A DNA stretch of 64,000 nucleotides, from the NCBI RefSeq assembly GCF_021401245.1, contig NZ_JACBFY010000004.1, positions 248,001 through 312,000 on the forward strand, in the 5' to 3' direction. This document shows positions 1-8,973 of the stretch, piece after piece (positions within the stretch are counted from its first letter, which is position 1; every line of letters starts with the position of its first letter). Below the pieces are notes generated by a model. It saw nothing but the letters and a program-made list of their open reading frames with translations, had not been told where the DNA came from and did not search any database. The translations under genes were made by a program, and so were the position numbers. Source of the DNA: Pseudacidovorax sp. NFM-22. GTDB taxonomy: Bacteria > Pseudomonadota > Gammaproteobacteria > Burkholderiales > Burkholderiaceae_C.

Positions 1-192
1 GACTACTTCCGCGACCTGCGCGGCACCGAGCCCGACGGCCTGCACGACATGCTGGTGCGTGCCGTCGAGAAGCCGCTGCTGGAGGTGGTCATGGACCGCG
101 CCGAGGGCAACCAGTCGCGCGCCGCCCAGTGGCTGGGCCTGAACCGCAACACCCTGCGCAAGAAGCTGCTCGAGCACAAGCTCGCCAAGTGA
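1..192 (+). CDS. fis: Fis-family DNA-binding protein, 3' part
   Basis: The window opens inside this gene; the last 63 codons are visible, ending at TGA 190-192. The C-terminal helix-turn-helix of the Fis family is clear: a stretch with [20 protein letters not shown] followed by KLLEHKLAK. Fis is a nucleoid-associated protein that bends DNA and modulates transcription of stable RNA and other genes. It lies 40 bases upstream of purH on the same strand, the fis-purH order common in Burkholderiales. The start is outside the window, so length and N-terminus cannot be judged. A C-terminal Fis domain of a larger NtrC-type regulator is possible in principle, but the context favours a small stand-alone Fis. 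Confidence 0.85.
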   Translation, partial: DYFRDLRGTEPDGLHDMLVRAVEKPLLEVVMDRAEGNQSRAAQWLGLNRNTLRKKLLEHKLAK

Positions 193-232
193 CCCCCATT
201 CCAACGAAGCCCCAGACCCGACTGGCATCCCC

Positions 233-1840
233 ATGGCACTGACCGCACTCATTTCCGTTTCCGACAAGACCGGCGTCCTCGACCTCGCCCAGGGGCTGCA
301 TGCGCTGGGCGTCCAGCTGCTGTCCACCGGCGGCACGGCCAAACTGCTGGCCGAGGCCGGCCTGCCCGTGACCGAGGTGGCCGACCACACCGGCTTTCCC
401 GAGATGCTCGACGGCCGCGTGAAGACGCTGCATCCCAAGATCCACGGCGGCCTGCTGGCCCGTCGCGATCTGCCGGCCCACATGGCCGCGCTGGCCGAGC
501 ACGGCATCGCCACCATCGACCTGCTGGTGGTCAACCTCTATCCCTTCGAGGCCACGGTGGCCAAGGCCGGCTGCACGCTGGAGGACGCCATCGAGAACAT
601 CGACATCGGCGGCCCGGCCATGGTGCGCAGCGCCGCCAAGAACTGGAAGGACGTCGCTGTGCTCACCGACGCCAGCCAGTACGGCGCGGCGCTGGAAGAA
701 CTCAAGGCCCACGGCCGCATCAGCGACAAGACCAAGTTCGGCTTCTCCGTCGCCGCCTTCAACCGCATCAGCAACTACGACGCCGCCATCAGCGACTGGC
801 TGTCGTCCGTCGACTTCGAAGCCAGCGCCGGCCAGCCCGTGCCGCAGCGCAGCGCCTTCCCGGCGCAGAGCAACGGCCGCTTCGTCAAGGTGCAGGACCT
901 GCGCTACGGCGAGAACCCGCACCAGGCCGCCGCCTTCTACCGCGACCTGTTCCCGGCGCCCGGCTCGCTTGTCACGGCCAAGCAGTTGCAGGGCAAGGAG
1001 CTGAGCTACAACAACATCGCCGACGCCGACGCCGCCTGGGAATGCGTCAAGAGCTTCGACGTGCCGGCCTGCGTGATCGTCAAGCACGCCAACCCCTGCG
1101 GCGTGGCCATCGGCGCCGACGCGGGCGAGGCCTACGGCAAGGCCTTCAAGACCGACCCCACCTCGGCCTTTGGCGGCATCATCGCCTTCAACACCCCGGT
1201 GGACGCCGGCACGGCGCAGGCCGTGGGCAAGCAGTTCGTCGAGGTGCTGATGGCGCCCGCCTTCAGCGCCGACGCGCTGGAGCTGCTCAAGACCAAGCCC
1301 AATGTGCGCGTGCTGCAGATTTCGCTCGACGGCATCAAGCGCGACGGCGCCAGCGCCTGGGCGCGCGGCCTCAATGCGCAGGACGTCAAGCGCGTGGGCT
1401 CGGGCCTGCTGATCCAGACCGCCGACAACCATGAGCTGCAGCTGTCCGACCTGAAGGTCGTGACGAAGAAGCAGCCGACCGAGGCCGAGCTGCAGGACCT
1501 GCTCTTCGCCTGGAAGGTGGCCAAGTTCGTCAAGAGCAATGCCATCGTCTTCTGCCAGGGCGGCATGACGCTGGGCGTGGGCGCCGGCCAGATGAGCCGC
1601 CTCGACTCCGCCCGCATCGCCAGCATCAAGGCCGAGCATGCCGGCCTGTCGCTGGCCGGCTCGGTGGTGGCCAGCGATGCCTTCTTCCCCTTCCGCGACG
1701 GCCTGGACGTGGTGATCGACCACGGCGCCACCTGCGTCATCCAGCCCGGCGGCTCGATGCGCGACAAGGAAGTGATCGACGCCGCCGACGAGCGTGGCGT
1801 GGCCATGGTCTTCAGCGGCGTGCGCCACTTCCGCCACTGA
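233..1840 (+). CDS. purH: Bifunctional AICAR formyltransferase / IMP cyclohydrolase
   Basis: Catalyses the last two steps of de novo purine synthesis: AICAR plus 10-formyl-THF gives FAICAR, which is cyclised to IMP in the cytosol. The 535-residue product has the usual PurH length. The N-terminal MGS-like cyclohydrolase domain (about residues 1-150) begins with [13 protein letters not shown] and contains [11 protein letters not shown] and [14 protein letters not shown]. The C-terminal formyltransferase domain has [10 protein letters not shown] and the catalytic Lys-His pair in KHANPCGVA (residues 284-285). Starts at ATG 233. The stop codon shares one base with the start of the following cytochrome gene. 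In many Betaproteobacteria ruvC follows purH; it does not here. Confidence 0.97.
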   Translation: MALTALISVSDKTGVLDLAQGLHALGVQLLSTGGTAKLLAEAGLPVTEVADHTGFPEMLDGRVKTLHPKIHGGLLARRDLPAHMAALAEHGIATIDLLVVNLYPFEATVAKAGCTLEDAIENIDIGGPAMVRSAAKNWKDVAVLTDASQYGAALEELKAHGRISDKTKFGFSVAAFNRISNYDAAISDWLSSVDFEASAGQPVPQRSAFPAQSNGRFVKVQDLRYGENPHQAAAFYRDLFPAPGSLVTAKQLQGKELSYNNIADADAAWECVKSFDVPACVIVKHANPCGVAIGADAGEAYGKAFKTDPTSAFGGIIAFNTPVDAGTAQAVGKQFVEVLMAPAFSADALELLKTKPNVRVLQISLDGIKRDGASAWARGLNAQDVKRVGSGLLIQTADNHELQLSDLKVVTKKQPTEAELQDLLFAWKVAKFVKSNAIVFCQGGMTLGVGAGQMSRLDSARIASIKAEHAGLSLAGSVVASDAFFPFRDGLDVVIDHGATCVIQPGGSMRDKEVIDAADERGVAMVFSGVRHFRH

Positions 1841-2283
1841 TGGGCACGACGGGCCGCCCGGGCGCGACGGAAGACGAGGCGCCGCCCCGGCGCCCGCGCT
1901 GGCTGCTGGTGCTGCTGGCGCTGTTCGTGGCGATGTCCGCGGCCGGCATGCTGATCACCGGCTGGCTCATCCTGCGCGGCTATGTGTTCAAGCCGCCCGT
2001 GGCCGCCACGGGGCCGGTGGCGCAGGGCTACGCACTGGTGCAGGCCAGCGACTGCATGCGCTGCCACCTGGCCGAGCGCAAGGCGGTGGGTCCGGGCTGG
2101 CAGGGCATCGCGGCCCGCCATGCGGACAACCCCGAGGCCGTGGCGCTGCTCGCGCGCAAGATCCGCGAGGGCAGCGTCGGCGACTGGGGGCGGGTGATCA
2201 TGCCGCGCCATCCGCAGATCGGCGAGGCCGATGCGCGGCTGATGGCGCAGTGGGTGCTGGCGCAGCGGCCGGCCAGTCGCTGA
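1840..2283 (+). CDS. Small membrane-anchored c-type cytochrome
   Basis: A 147-residue protein with a proline/arginine-rich cytoplasmic N-terminus, one transmembrane anchor at about residues 21-48 (WLLVLLALFVAMSAAGMLI and onward), then a periplasmic domain with one haem c site CMRCH (residues 72-76). Met121 in the IMPRHPQI segment is the probable distal haem ligand. It would be a single-haem electron carrier on the periplasmic face; its redox partner is not evident. The ATG overlaps the purH TGA by one base, so translation is probably coupled. The next gene, hemL, makes a haem precursor but is convergent. Assignment to a specific cytochrome c subfamily is not possible from sequence alone. Confidence 0.8.
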   Translation: MGTTGRPGATEDEAPPRRPRWLLVLLALFVAMSAAGMLITGWLILRGYVFKPPVAATGPVAQGYALVQASDCMRCHLAERKAVGPGWQGIAARHADNPEAVALLARKIREGSVGDWGRVIMPRHPQIGEADARLMAQWVLAQRPASR

Positions 2284-2314
2284 CGCGGCGCCGCCGGCTG
2301 CTGGCTGCCGGCGC

Positions 2315-3616
2315 TCAGCCCAGCGTCTTGAACACCTCGCGCGCCGCCTCGATGGTGGCGGAGATGTCCTCCGCCGCATGGGCGGCGCTCACGAAGCCGG
2401 CCTCGTACAGCGCCGGTGCGATGTACACGCCGCGGTCGAGCAGGCCGTGGAACAGGGCGTTGAACTTCGCGCCGTTGCTGGTCATCACCTTGCCGTAGTT
2501 CTGGGGCAGCTCGGGCAGCAGGAAGAAGCCGAACATGCCGCCTTCGCAGTCGGCGCTGAAGGGCACGCCGGCATCGGCTGCCGCATGGCGCAGGCCTTCG
2601 GCCAGGGCGCGGGTCTTGGCCGACAGCGTCTCGTAGAAGCCGGGGCGGGCGATCTCCTTGAGCGTGGCCAGGCCGCAGGCGGTGGCCACCGGATTGCCCG
2701 ACAGCGTGCCGGCCTGGTAGACCGGGCCCAGCGGCGCCAGCTGCTCCATGATCGCGCGCGGCCCGCCGAAGGCCGCCAGGGGCATGCCGCCGCCGATCAC
2801 CTTGCCCAGCACCGTGAGGTCGGGCGTGATGCCCAGCACGCCCTGCGCGCCATGCAGGCCGACGCGAAAGCCCGTCATCACCTCGTCGAACACCAGCAGT
2901 GCGCCATGCTGCGTGCACAGCTCGCGGCAGCGGCGGGCGAACTCGGACGTGGCCCGCACGAAGTTCATGTTGCCGGCGATGGCCTCGATCATCACGCAGG
3001 CGATGTCGTGGCCATGCAGCGCGAAGGCCTCTTCGAGCTGGGCGATGTTGTTGTATTCGAGCACCAGCGTGTGCTGCACCACCTCGGCCGGCACGCCGGC
3101 GGAGGTGGGGTTGCCGAAGGTGGCCAGGCCCGAGCCGGCCTTGACCAGCAGCGCATCGGCATGGCCGTGGTAGCAGCCCTCGAACTTGACGATGTGGCGC
3201 CGGCCGGTGGCGCCGCGCGCCAGGCGCAGGGCGCTCATGGCGGCCTCGGTGCCGGAGCTGACCAGCCGCACCATCTCCATCGACGGCATCAGCGCCAGGA
3301 TGGCCTCGGCCAGCTCGATCTCGCGTTCGGTCGGCGCGCCGAAGGAGAAGCCCTCGGCCACGGCGCGCTGCACGGCCTCGACCACGGCAGGATGGCCGTG
3401 GCCCAGGATCATCGGCCCCCAGGAGCCGATGTAGTCGATGTAGCGCTGGCCGGCGGCGTCCCACATGTAGGGGCCCTGGGCACGGGCGATGAAGCGGGGC
3501 GTGCCGCCGACGGCACGGAAGGCGCGCACGGGCGAATTGACGCCGCCGGGAATCACGGCGCGGGCACGGTCGAAGAGCTGGAGATTGGTGTCGATGGTCA
3601 TGGAAGGGGGTGGCAT
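2315..3616 (-). CDS. hemL: Glutamate-1-semialdehyde 2,1-aminomutase
   Basis: PLP enzyme of the C5 pathway that converts glutamate-1-semialdehyde to 5-aminolevulinate, the first tetrapyrrole precursor. The 433-residue product matches the family length. Diagnostic segments include [45 protein letters not shown] and the PLP lysine in [16 protein letters not shown] (Lys272). The long frame starts at ATG 3616, directly abutting the stop of the upstream ThiD-like gene; an internal ATG at 3601 (MTIDTN) is closer to the usual N-terminus, and neither has a strong Shine-Dalgarno sequence. It forms a two-gene minus-strand unit with the kinase. Confidence 0.96.
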   Translation of the reverse strand: MPPPSMTIDTNLQLFDRARAVIPGGVNSPVRAFRAVGGTPRFIARAQGPYMWDAAGQRYIDYIGSWGPMILGHGHPAVVEAVQRAVAEGFSFGAPTEREIELAEAILALMPSMEMVRLVSSGTEAAMSALRLARGATGRRHIVKFEGCYHGHADALLVKAGSGLATFGNPTSAGVPAEVVQHTLVLEYNNIAQLEEAFALHGHDIACVMIEAIAGNMNFVRATSEFARRCRELCTQHGALLVFDEVMTGFRVGLHGAQGVLGITPDLTVLGKVIGGGMPLAAFGGPRAIMEQLAPLGPVYQAGTLSGNPVATACGLATLKEIARPGFYETLSAKTRALAEGLRHAAADAGVPFSADCEGGMFGFFLLPELPQNYGKVMTSNGAKFNALFHGLLDRGVYIAPALYEAGFVSAAHAAEDISATIEAAREVFKTLG

Positions 3617-4627
3617 TCAATGCCGCGTGTCATGGGGAGGCAGGGCGAAGTCGGCCCGGTCCAGGCCGTCGTCCTCCTCTTCGTCGTCGTCGTCGGGCTG
3701 GGCCCAGAACAGGCGGTCGGGCAGCACCTGGCCCATGCCGGGGCGGAAGCCCGCGTCCAGGCTGCGGTCCATGTAGGCCAGGGCCTCCGCGGTGGCCGAG
3801 CTCAGGTCGGCGCCGGTGGCCAGCAGGGCGGCCAGCGCGGCCGACAGCGTCTCGCCGGCACCGGCGAAGACGGCATCGAGCCGCTCGTATTTCTCGCTCA
3901 GCACCGTGGACTGGGGCGACGCCAGGACGTTCTCCATCCAGCCGTCGGGCCGCAGGATGCCGGTCACCAGCGTGTACGACACGCCCAGTTCGCCGGCCGC
4001 GCGGGCGATGTCGCGCGGCGTCGGCGGGCGGTCGCCGTCCCAGTCGGGCAGCAGCCAGCGGCGCAGCGTGCCCTCGTTGCCCACCAGCACGGCCGTCTGC
4101 GGCAGCACGAGGTCGCGGAAGGCGTCCAGGTAGCTGTCGATCGGCTCGTCCTCCCACCACGACAGGTTGGGCATGTAGGCCACCACGGGCACTTCGGGAT
4201 AGTCGGAGGCGATCTCCGCCACCAGGCTCAGGTTGTCGGGACTGCCGGCAAAACCCACCTTGATGGCCTGCACGGGCACGTCCTCCAGGATGGCGCGGGC
4301 CTGCTCGGCCACGTGCTCCTCGTCCAGCGCCACATGGTCGAAGACCTCGGCGGTGTCGCGCACATAGACGCCGGTGGTCACCCCCAGCATGTGGGCGCCC
4401 ACCGAGGCCACCGACAGCGCGTCCGCGCTCAGGCCCGTGGCGCCGCTGGCGTCGCCGGCGTTGAAGACCAGCACGCAGGGCTGGCGCAGCTCTTCGGCGG
4501 GAAGAAGCGTGGACTGCGCAGGGTCATCCCCCGCTGCGTCACCTTCGTTAACATCGCCCGGTTGCGCTGCCGAGAGGGCCCGGATGCCGGGTCTCTGCAT
4601 GAATGGGCGGGCGCTGCGCGGAAGCAT
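3617..4627 (-). CDS. thiD: ThiD-like hydroxymethylpyrimidine (phosphate) kinase
   Basis: Ribokinase-fold kinase expected to phosphorylate HMP and HMP-P in thiamine synthesis. Family signs are the N-terminal DASGATGLSADALS segment and a C-terminal anion-hole loop, AGAGETLSAALAALLA. At the position where enterobacterial ThiD has Cys in GTGC, this protein has Glu259 in GAGE, closer to the GAGD of other ribokinases. The last 30 residues hold a strongly acidic tail (QPDDDDEEEDD). At 336 residues it is longer than classical ThiD (about 266). Start is ATG 4627; ATG 4600 is an alternative. It sits just inside a perfect inverted repeat and is followed without a gap by hemL. Substrate specificity is not certain. 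Confidence 0.75.
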   Translation of the reverse strand: MLPRSARPFMQRPGIRALSAAQPGDVNEGDAAGDDPAQSTLLPAEELRQPCVLVFNAGDASGATGLSADALSVASVGAHMLGVTTGVYVRDTAEVFDHVALDEEHVAEQARAILEDVPVQAIKVGFAGSPDNLSLVAEIASDYPEVPVVAYMPNLSWWEDEPIDSYLDAFRDLVLPQTAVLVGNEGTLRRWLLPDWDGDRPPTPRDIARAAGELGVSYTLVTGILRPDGWMENVLASPQSTVLSEKYERLDAVFAGAGETLSAALAALLATGADLSSATAEALAYMDRSLDAGFRPGMGQVLPDRLFWAQPDDDDEEEDDGLDRADFALPPHDTRH

Positions 4628-4636
4628 GTCACGGGT

Positions 4637-4657
4637 CCTTTTGACAACGTCAAAAGG
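4637..4657. promoter_or_regulatory. Perfect inverted repeat between thiD-like gene and rubredoxin
   Basis: Nine-base arms CCTTTTGAC and GTCAAAAGG separated by AAC. It lies 10 bases upstream of the minus-strand kinase ATG (4627) and 53 bases upstream of the rubredoxin ATG (4711), in the divergent intergenic region. The arm includes TTGACA (4641-4646), which resembles a -35 hexamer, and TACAAT at 4671-4676 resembles a -10, but the 24-base gap between them is too long for a normal sigma-70 promoter. An operator or an RNA hairpin in the kinase leader are both possible. Confidence 0.4.
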
Positions 4658-4710
4658 GGTGACGTCTAGATACAATTGTTGCATTATTTGAACGAGGCCC
4701 GTAAGCTGCG

Positions 4711-4881
4711 ATGAATACGAAAACCTGGATGTGCCTGATTTGCGGGTGGATCTACGACGAAGCGGCAGGTTGGCCCGACGATGGTATTGCCCCGGGCACG
4801 CCCTGGGCCGATGTTCCGATGAACTGGACCTGCCCGGAGTGCGGCGCGCGCAAGGAAGATTTCGAAATGGTCGAGATCTGA
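4711..4881 (+). CDS. rubA: Rubredoxin
   Basis: A 56-residue rubredoxin, too short for common ORF cut-offs. It contains the two metal-binding knuckles CLICG (residues 8-12) and CPECG (about 41-45) that hold a single iron by four cysteines, and the conserved aromatic/acidic core around [19 protein letters not shown]. It is a small cytosolic electron carrier, often serving oxygenases or oxidative-stress enzymes; the partner is not identifiable here. Start ATG 4711, stop TGA 4879-4881. It is divergent from the ThiD-like kinase and lies 73 bases upstream of pilG on the same strand. Confidence 0.95.
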   Translation: MNTKTWMCLICGWIYDEAAGWPDDGIAPGTPWADVPMNWTCPECGARKEDFEMVEI

Positions 4882-4954
4882 GCCTCGCGGCGACGGCACC
4901 GCCCGGTTGCCGCGGCCGCGCAGTGCGGCCGGCGGCCAAGACGAGAGGATGGCG

Positions 4955-5365
4955 ATGAGTGCGAACGGATCGGGTTTCAAGGTGCTGGTGATCGACGACA
5001 GCAACACGATCCGGCGCAGTGCCGAGATCTTCCTCAAGCAGGGCGGCCACGAGGTGCTGCTGGCCGAGGACGGCTACGACGCGCTCTCGAAGGTGAACGA
5101 CCACCAGCCGCAGCTGATTTTCTGCGACATCCTGATGCCCCGGCTGGACGGCTACCAGACCTGCGCAATCATCAAGCGCAATGCCCAGTTCAGCCATGTG
5201 CCGGTGGTCATGCTCTCCTCGCGCGACGGCGTCTTCGACAAGGCCCGCGGGCGCATGGTGGGCTCGCAGGACTACCTGACCAAACCCTTCACCAAGGACC
5301 AGCTGCTGCAGGCCGTGCGGCAGTTCGGCGGCGACGGCACCGCCCCGGCGCCATCCGCGACATGA
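4955..5365 (+). CDS. pilG: Type IV pilus response regulator PilG
   Basis: Single-domain CheY-like receiver of 136 residues. The acidic pocket (VIDDSN), the phospho-accepting Asp in FCDILMPRLDG and the Lys in YLTKPF are all present. In Pseudomonas PilG is phosphorylated by ChpA and promotes pilus extension; the same role is inferred here from the order pilG-pilH-pilI-pilJ-chpA. The start was chosen at ATG 4955 because GAGAGG at 4943-4948 lies six bases upstream; ATG 4949 is an in-frame alternative and the longer frame from 4907 lacks a ribosome binding site. Confidence 0.93.
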   Translation: MSANGSGFKVLVIDDSNTIRRSAEIFLKQGGHEVLLAEDGYDALSKVNDHQPQLIFCDILMPRLDGYQTCAIIKRNAQFSHVPVVMLSSRDGVFDKARGRMVGSQDYLTKPFTKDQLLQAVRQFGGDGTAPAPSAT

Positions 5366-5408
5366 TGGCCTGCGCCGCCCTGCGCGCAGGCACGAGAGAA
5401 CACCGCCC

Positions 5409-5774
5409 ATGACCATCCGCAGCGTGCTCGTCGTCGACGACTCCCGCACCGAGCTGGTATTCCTGTCGGACCTGCTGCAGCGCAACGGCTTTGCCGTGCG
5501 CACCGCCGAGAACGCCGATGCCGCGATGCGGCACCTGGAGGTCGGCCTGCCCGACCTGATCCTGATGGACATCGTCATGCCGGGGCAGAACGGCTTCCAG
5601 TTCACCCGCAGCCTGATGCGCGATCCGCGCTTCGCCCAGGTGCCGGTGATCATGTGCAGCAGCAAGGGCCAGGAGACCGACCGCGTGTGGGGCCTGCGCC
5701 AGGGGGCGCGCGACTACATCGTCAAGCCGGTGCAGGCCGACGAACTGCTGGCCAAGATCCGCGCGCTGGACTGA
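5409..5774 (+). CDS. pilH: Type IV pilus response regulator PilH
   Basis: A 121-residue single-domain receiver with DDSRTE, the phospho-accepting Asp in LMDIVMPGQNG and Lys in YIVKPV. In the Pil-Chp system PilH acts opposite to PilG, as a phosphate sink and in retraction control. It begins 43 bases after pilG, in the same operon. The protein is close in length to the PilH family and shows no missing catalytic residue. Confidence 0.93.
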   Translation: MTIRSVLVVDDSRTELVFLSDLLQRNGFAVRTAENADAAMRHLEVGLPDLILMDIVMPGQNGFQFTRSLMRDPRFAQVPVIMCSSKGQETDRVWGLRQGARDYIVKPVQADELLAKIRALD

Positions 5775-5876
5775 GCTGAGCCAGCACCATGCGCCTCGCC
5801 GGCCCCTCCGCTGCCGACCGTGCTGCCGCCCCGGGCGGGCCGCGGTGGCGCGCACGCATCCGCGTCCGGGTGGCCC

Positions 5877-6410
5877 ATGTCGCAGCGTGAATCCCTGCGC
5901 GCCTTCCAGGCCCGCCTGGCCGAGCGGCTGCAGGCCGCCCAGGCGCGTCCGCTGGCGGCACAGTGGCTGGCGGTCCAGGCCGGTGGCCGTGCCTGCCTGC
6001 TGCCCCTGCCGCAGGCCGGCGAGATCTTTCCGGCCGCGGCGCCGCAGCCCGTTCCCTACGTCAAGCCCTGGTTCCTCGGCGTGGCCAACCTGCGCGGACG
6101 GCTGTGCGGCGTGATCCGGCTGGCCCACTGGCTGGCCGATTCGCCCCTGCCCGCCGAGGCGGGCCAGCCGGCCGAGGAGGGATCGCACCTGGTGGCGCTG
6201 GGCGAAGCACTGGGCGTCAACGCCGCGCTGCGGGTCGATGCGCTGGCCGGCCTGCGCAGCGGCAGCGCCTTCACCGGCGTGCTGCATGCCGAGGCGGTGC
6301 GCCCGCCCTGGCTGGGCGCCTGCCTGGCCGACGGCGAGGGCCGGGCCTGGCAGGTGCTCGACCTCCAGGCGCTGGCGGCCGATCCCGCCTTCCTGCACAT
6401 CGCGGCGTGA
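5877..6410 (+). CDS. pilI: CheW-like adaptor PilI
   Basis: CheW-domain scaffold that couples the PilJ receptor to the ChpA kinase at the inner membrane. The 177-residue protein carries CheW elements such as [43 protein letters not shown] and a C-terminal [11 protein letters not shown] chose ATG 5877 ([10 protein letters not shown]), which gives the family length; the longer frame from GTG 5820 adds 19 residues of low-complexity sequence. It sits between pilH (102 bases) and pilJ (37 bases). Confidence 0.88.
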   Translation: MSQRESLRAFQARLAERLQAAQARPLAAQWLAVQAGGRACLLPLPQAGEIFPAAAPQPVPYVKPWFLGVANLRGRLCGVIRLAHWLADSPLPAEAGQPAEEGSHLVALGEALGVNAALRVDALAGLRSGSAFTGVLHAEAVRPPWLGACLADGEGRAWQVLDLQALAADPAFLHIAA

Positions 6411-6447
6411 CGATCCGCGCCGCCGTCTCCGTTCCGAAGGACCGACC

Positions 6448-8709
6448 GTGACCCCGATCGTCGATACGCTCAAGAAGTACCTGCCCGGCCGCGACCCCGG
6501 CGCCGCGGACCTGGACCAGCCGACCACCGTGATCGGCGCCGATTCGCCCGGGCCCGCGCCGGCTGCCGCCGCACGCCGCACCGAGACGCGGCCCGCGGGA
6601 CTGGAGCCACGGCCGCCGGTCCGCGAGCCGAAGGCCGATGCGCTCCGCCCTGCCGCTGCACCGGCCGCGGCCGGCCGCATGCCCGCCGTGCGCCAGCGCT
6701 GGCTCATCGCCCTGCTGGCGCTGCTCGTGCTGATGCTGCTGGCGGCCGCCGGCTGGACGGCCGTGCGCGCCGACCGTGTCTCGCAACAGCTGGCCTCGGC
6801 CGGCCAGGCCTTGATGCAGTCGCAGCGGCTGGCCAAGTCGGTGTCGCAGGCCCTCGTCGGCACGGTGCCGGCCTTCGCCGAGCTGCGCGACAGCACGGAC
6901 GACCTCACGCGGCGCGTCGCCGGCCTGGCGCGTGGCGACGACGAACTGGCCCTGTCGCCGCTGGGCGCCGCCGATGCCGAGATCCTGGCCCGCATCCAGC
7001 CGCTGGCCGCGCGGGCCGAGGCCGGCGCCAAGGTGGTGCTGGGCCAGCAGAAGGTGCTGATCGAGGTGGGCGCGGGCCTGCGCGGCATCGCCCGCCAGTC
7101 GGCCGACCAACTGGACGCGGCGCAGGTCGTGGCCACCGCCGCCCTGCGCGGCGCCTCGCCGGCCGAGGCGCAGGCCGCGAGCCAGCTGCCGATGCTCACC
7201 CAGCGCATCGGCAAGTCGGCCAGCGAATTCCTGACCGTCGAGGGCGTGAGCCCCGACGCGGTGTTCCTGCTCGGCAAGGACATGACCCGCTTCGAGGAGC
7301 TGGTGCGTGGCCTTCAGGACGGCAGCGCCTCGCTGGGCCTGTCGCCGTTGCGCGACCCCGCGGCGCGCGAGTCGCTCAGCGCCCTGCTGGCCAGCCATCA
7401 GCAGAACCAGGCCCAGGCCCGCGCCGTGCTGGAGAACCTGCAGGGCGTGGTGGCCGCGCGCGAGGCGCAGGCGGCCGTGCTGGCCGACAGCGAGCCCCTG
7501 CGCCGCGCCCTGGGCGAACTGCAGACGCGCCTGCAGTCGCGCACCGGCCTGGGCTTCGAGGAGCTGGCGCTGCTGGTCATGCTGTCGCTGGCCGCGCTCG
7601 GCCTGGCCGCCGCCATCGGCTGGCTGCAGGTGCGCGAGGGCCGCCAGCGTGCCGCCGCCGCCGATCGCGAGCGCCAGCAGGCCGAGGAACAGGCCCGCGA
7701 GTCCAACCGCGTCAACAGCGCCAACCAGAGCGCCATCCTGCGGCTGATGAACGAGCTGCAGACCGTGGCCGAGGGCGACCTCACGCAGCAGGCCACCGTG
7801 ACCGAGGACATCACCGGCGCCATCGCCGACTCGGTGAACTACACCGTCGAGGAGCTGCGGCTGCTGGTGGGCAACGTGCAGAACACGGCCACCCGCGTGG
7901 CCCACACCACGGGCCAGGTCGACCAGACCTCGACCGAGCTGCTGGCGGCCTCGACCGAGCAGTTGCGCGAGATCCGCGAGACCGGCCAGTCGGTGCTGAG
8001 CATGGCCGCGCGCATCAACGGCGTGTCGGCGCAGGCGCAGGAGTCGGCCGCGGTGGCGCGCCAGTCGCTGCAGGCGGCGGAGTCGGGCCTGTCGGCGGTG
8101 CAGAACACCATCGGCGGCATGAACGCCATCCGCGACCAGATCCAGGACACGGCCAAGCGCATCAAGCGGCTGGGCGAGTCCTCGCAGGAGATCGGCGAGA
8201 TCACCGAGCTGATCTCGGACATCACCGAGCAGACCAACGTGCTGGCGCTCAACGCCGCCATCCAGGCCGCCTCGGCCGGCGAGGCGGGCCGCGGCTTCTC
8301 GGTGGTGGCCGAGGAGGTGCAGCGGCTGGCCGAACGCTCGGGCGACGCCACGCGCCAGATCGCCGCGCTGGTCAAGGCGATCCAGACCGACACGCAGGAC
8401 GCCGTGGGTGCCATGGAGCGCTCCACGCAGGGCGTGGTCGAAGGGGCGCGGCTGTCCGACAACGCGGGCACGGCGCTGTCCGAGATCGACCGCGTGTCGC
8501 GCCGCCTGGCCGAGCTGATCGAGGAGATCTCGCAGTCGGCCTCGCGCGAGGCCGAGTCGGCCAACGTGGTGGCGGCGAGCATCCAGCACATCTTCGCCGT
8601 GACCGAGCAGACCGGCGAAGGCACGCGTGCCACCGCGCGGCAGGTGCGCGAGCTCTCGCAGATGGCCGAGGAGCTGCGCCAGTCGGTTGCGCGCTTCAAG
8701 ATCGCGTGA
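6448..8709 (+). CDS. pilJ: Type IV pilus methyl-accepting chemotaxis receptor PilJ
   Basis: Inner-membrane receptor of the Pil-Chp surface-sensing pathway. The 753-residue protein has a cytoplasmic N-terminus of about 84 residues, a first transmembrane helix at about 85-107, a periplasmic PilJ-type helical domain, a second transmembrane helix at about 373-394, and a cytoplasmic signalling hairpin whose tip contains [14 protein letters not shown] (around residue 594). The start is GTG 6448 ([16 protein letters not shown]); the longer frame upstream belongs to an alternative reading of pilI. No pilK-type methyltransferase lies in the cluster. A 264-base repeat-bearing gap separates it from chpA. 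Confidence 0.93.
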   Translation: MTPIVDTLKKYLPGRDPGAADLDQPTTVIGADSPGPAPAAAARRTETRPAGLEPRPPVREPKADALRPAAAPAAAGRMPAVRQRWLIALLALLVLMLLAAAGWTAVRADRVSQQLASAGQALMQSQRLAKSVSQALVGTVPAFAELRDSTDDLTRRVAGLARGDDELALSPLGAADAEILARIQPLAARAEAGAKVVLGQQKVLIEVGAGLRGIARQSADQLDAAQVVATAALRGASPAEAQAASQLPMLTQRIGKSASEFLTVEGVSPDAVFLLGKDMTRFEELVRGLQDGSASLGLSPLRDPAARESLSALLASHQQNQAQARAVLENLQGVVAAREAQAAVLADSEPLRRALGELQTRLQSRTGLGFEELALLVMLSLAALGLAAAIGWLQVREGRQRAAAADRERQQAEEQARESNRVNSANQSAILRLMNELQTVAEGDLTQQATVTEDITGAIADSVNYTVEELRLLVGNVQNTATRVAHTTGQVDQTSTELLAASTEQLREIRETGQSVLSMAARINGVSAQAQESAAVARQSLQAAESGLSAVQNTIGGMNAIRDQIQDTAKRIKRLGESSQEIGEITELISDITEQTNVLALNAAIQAASAGEAGRGFSVVAEEVQRLAERSGDATRQIAALVKAIQTDTQDAVGAMERSTQGVVEGARLSDNAGTALSEIDRVSRRLAELIEEISQSASREAESANVVAASIQHIFAVTEQTGEGTRATARQVRELSQMAEELRQSVARFKIA

Positions 8710-8710
8710 T

Positions 8711-8940
8711 ATGGAACACCCCCAGGCTGCGCGCTTCGCGCTTCGCCTGCCCCCTCCAGGGGGCCGAGCCCGTACGGGCCTGGTCCAGTGGACCAGGCCC
8801 GACTGGCGAGGGGCTGCGCCACTGGCGCAGCGTGGTCTGCAAGACCTCTCCAGCGGCCCGGCAAAGCCGGTTCCGCGGATGTTCCCGCATGGCCTGCTCC
8901 GCGGCCATTCGAGCGGGAAGCCGGCGGCGGTTGCTGGCGC
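8711..8940. repeat. Intergenic hairpin-repeat element between pilJ and chpA
   Basis: The pilJ-chpA gap has no credible gene but four consecutive perfect stem-loops: GCCCCC-TCCA-GGGGGC at 8749-8764; a 12-base-arm palindrome with a one-base centre at 8776-8800 (arm GGGCCTGGTCCA); CTGCGCC-ACT-GGCGCAG at 8814-8830; and CCGGC-AAA-GCCGG at 8858-8870. The left part (ACCCCCAGGCTGCGCGCTTC) resembles the element at 37980-38066 in layout. From memory, similar sequences recur between genes in Comamonadaceae. It lies inside the transcribed operon and may act on mRNA stability or as a partial terminator. Confidence 0.75.
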
Positions 8941-8973
8941 CGTGCGCCAGGTTTGGCTTGCCGGAGTGAACGC

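Noticed and set aside
89-1837. Long minus-strand frame of 582 codons opposite purH
   Set aside because: It is antisense to a complete, motif-rich purH and shows only low-complexity Gly/Ala/His/Arg composition typical of GC-rich shadow frames.
2284-2313. GC-rich imperfect hairpin between the cytochrome and hemL as a bidirectional terminator
   Set aside because: The stem has mismatches and there is no T-run on either side, so I do not call it.
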